Below, piece by piece: positions 63,312 to 64,000 of a DNA stretch of 64,000 nt. The notes below the pieces were generated by a model. That model had not been told where the DNA came from. It was given only the letters and a program-made list of their open reading frames with translations, and made no database searches. The translations under genes were made by a program, and so were the position numbers. The stretch lies in contig CANQRM010000007.1 of assembly GCA_947626265.1 (NCBI GenBank), forward strand, positions 1-64,000. The letters run 5' to 3'. Source of the DNA: an uncultured Oscillospiraceae bacterium (GTDB lineage: Bacteria; Bacillota; Clostridia; Oscillospirales; Oscillospiraceae). Numbering within the stretch: position 1 is the stretch's first letter; each line of letters begins with the position of its first letter.

Positions 63312-64000
63312 TTATGCTACCAAGTAGCTATAATGCTTTTCCAGCGGCGTGAGGACGCCGAGATTGCGCTGCACGCGCCGAGTGTTGTAATAACAGATAT
63401 AGCTTTGGATCATCTGGAAGAGGGCTTGCTTGCTGGTAAATCGCTTTCCATAGTAACGCTCCCGTTTCAAAATGCCCCAGAAGCCCTCCATGGGACCGTT
63501 GTCTATGCAGTGAGCCACACGGGACATGCTCTGCGTCATGCCCGCCTTTTCGAGCCGCTGGTGGAACGCCCTGTGCGTGTATTGGAACCCCCGGTCGCTA
63601 TGGAACAGGGGATGCGCATCTGGGTTGGCCGCTGCCGCTTTGTCAAAGGTCCTGAATACCAGCGGATCGTCGTTTCGTTCGCTTATCACATAGGAGACGA
63701 TACGCCGGTCATACAGGTCCAGAATGGCGCTGAGATACAGCTTGTGTGTCTCCATGCCCTCATACCACTTGAACTCTGTCACATCTGTGAGCCATTTCTC
63801 ATTGGGCTTGTCTGCATGGAATTGGCGGTCCAGCAGGTTTTCGGCTATGTACTGCGGATTGCTGGCATGCCTGGTGCAGCTGTGACTGGCATACTTGACT
63901 GTGGACCGTATATCCTTTGCCCGGCATATACGAAGCACTCGCTTGTCGTTGACGTGGACGCCATAGTCGTGTTCCAAGTCATCCCGAATACGCCGGTACC
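63312..64000 (-). CDS. IS3-family transposase OrfB (5' part missing)
   Basis: The visible 229 residues include the rve integrase core: L-T-D-V-T-E-F-K (first Asp), L-F-H-S-D-R-G-F-Q-Y (second Asp) and M-E-G-F-W-G-I-L-K-R-E (Glu), ending Y-Y-N-T-R-R-V-Q-R-N-L-G. The frame stays open to the right edge, where Y-R-R-I-R-D-D-L-E-H is read, so the start is outside. The DDE residues are all present. Confidence 0.93.
   Translation of the reverse strand, partial: YRRIRDDLEHDYGVHVNDKRVLRICRAKDIRSTVKYASHSCTRHASNPQYIAENLLDRQFHADKPNEKWLTDVTEFKWYEGMETHKLYLSAILDLYDRRIVSYVISERNDDPLVFRTFDKAAAANPDAHPLFHSDRGFQYTHRAFHQRLEKAGMTQSMSRVAHCIDNGPMEGFWGILKRERYYGKRFTSKQALFQMIQSYICYYNTRRVQRNLGVLTPLEKHYSYLVA

Larger units (their letters stand above)
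63236..64000 (-). mobile_element. IS3-family element, cut by the right edge
   Basis: One end appears at 63236, where TGAACTG-x-x-x-CCC-GTCAA resembles the TGAACTG...CCC ends of IS150/IS3 elements. The transposase lies beyond it on the minus strand. The other end and orfA are outside the window. Confidence 0.75.

Overview
The window looks like chromosome of a GC-rich, low-GC-phylum gut Clostridia (Oscillospiraceae/Flavonifractor-like). The inference rests on ATGA-coupled genes with strong Shine-Dalgarno sites, the TnpV/TnpW/TnpX element proteins, an ACR3 arsenic operon of clostridial type, and a GH127 glycosidase. No rRNA, tRNA or CRISPR array is visible, so the genus is not fixed.

Region 1 (1-34.6 kb, almost all minus strand) is a tailed prophage read from right to left. 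The early part (34.6-20.2 kb) is a string of small, mostly ATGA-coupled genes. They include a DnaD-type replication initiator with an iteron-like decamer array inside it, a helicase-loader-like protein, two DNA methyltransferases, a radical SAM protein, a MazG-like protein, an ASCH protein, an MmcB-like nuclease and a RinA-like late regulator. A promoter and a leader hairpin separate it from the late operon (20.0 kb to the left edge). The late operon has a lambda-like head module (terminase, gpW, portal, ClpP-like protease, decoration protein, major capsid) joined to a contractile Mu/P2-like tail module (sheath, tube, frameshifted chaperone, hub, spike, tape measure, baseplate J and I). Lysis, fibre and integrase genes must lie left of the window.

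Region 2 (34.6-35.8 kb) is a junction zone with a 69-bp direct repeat carrying outward promoters, small genes on both strands and a broken gene.

Region 3 (35.8-56.3 kb) is a composite mobilizable element. It begins with tnpV and an arsenic operon (arsR, ArsP-like permease, acr3, Cys-rich thioredoxin-like protein). A strongly promoted structured RNA and an oriT-like region follow, then MobC-like, MOBP relaxase and ParB-like genes, and decayed tnpW/recombinase remnants with a second tnpV. Next is an XRE-controlled cargo module encoding a 1027-residue polymerase of the YonO / eukaryotic RdRP superfamily and a coupled 291-residue unknown protein. After it come tnpW, a large serine recombinase, a Fic protein, ParM/ParR-like genes, and a second mob region (DUF3847 gene and frameshifted MobA/MobL) split by an IS110 element.

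Region 4 (56.4-64 kb) is probably host chromosome: a LysR regulator divergent from a split chromate transporter, a hypothetical gene, an alpha/beta hydrolase, a GH127 beta-L-arabinofuranosidase and a YesL-like membrane protein, ending in an IS3-family element cut by the right edge.

The most unusual content is the polymerase module at 43.4-47.7 kb. It has the DxDGD catalytic motif, the downstream D-x-x-K-x-G motif of RNAi-type polymerases, and its own repressor with three regularly spaced operators.
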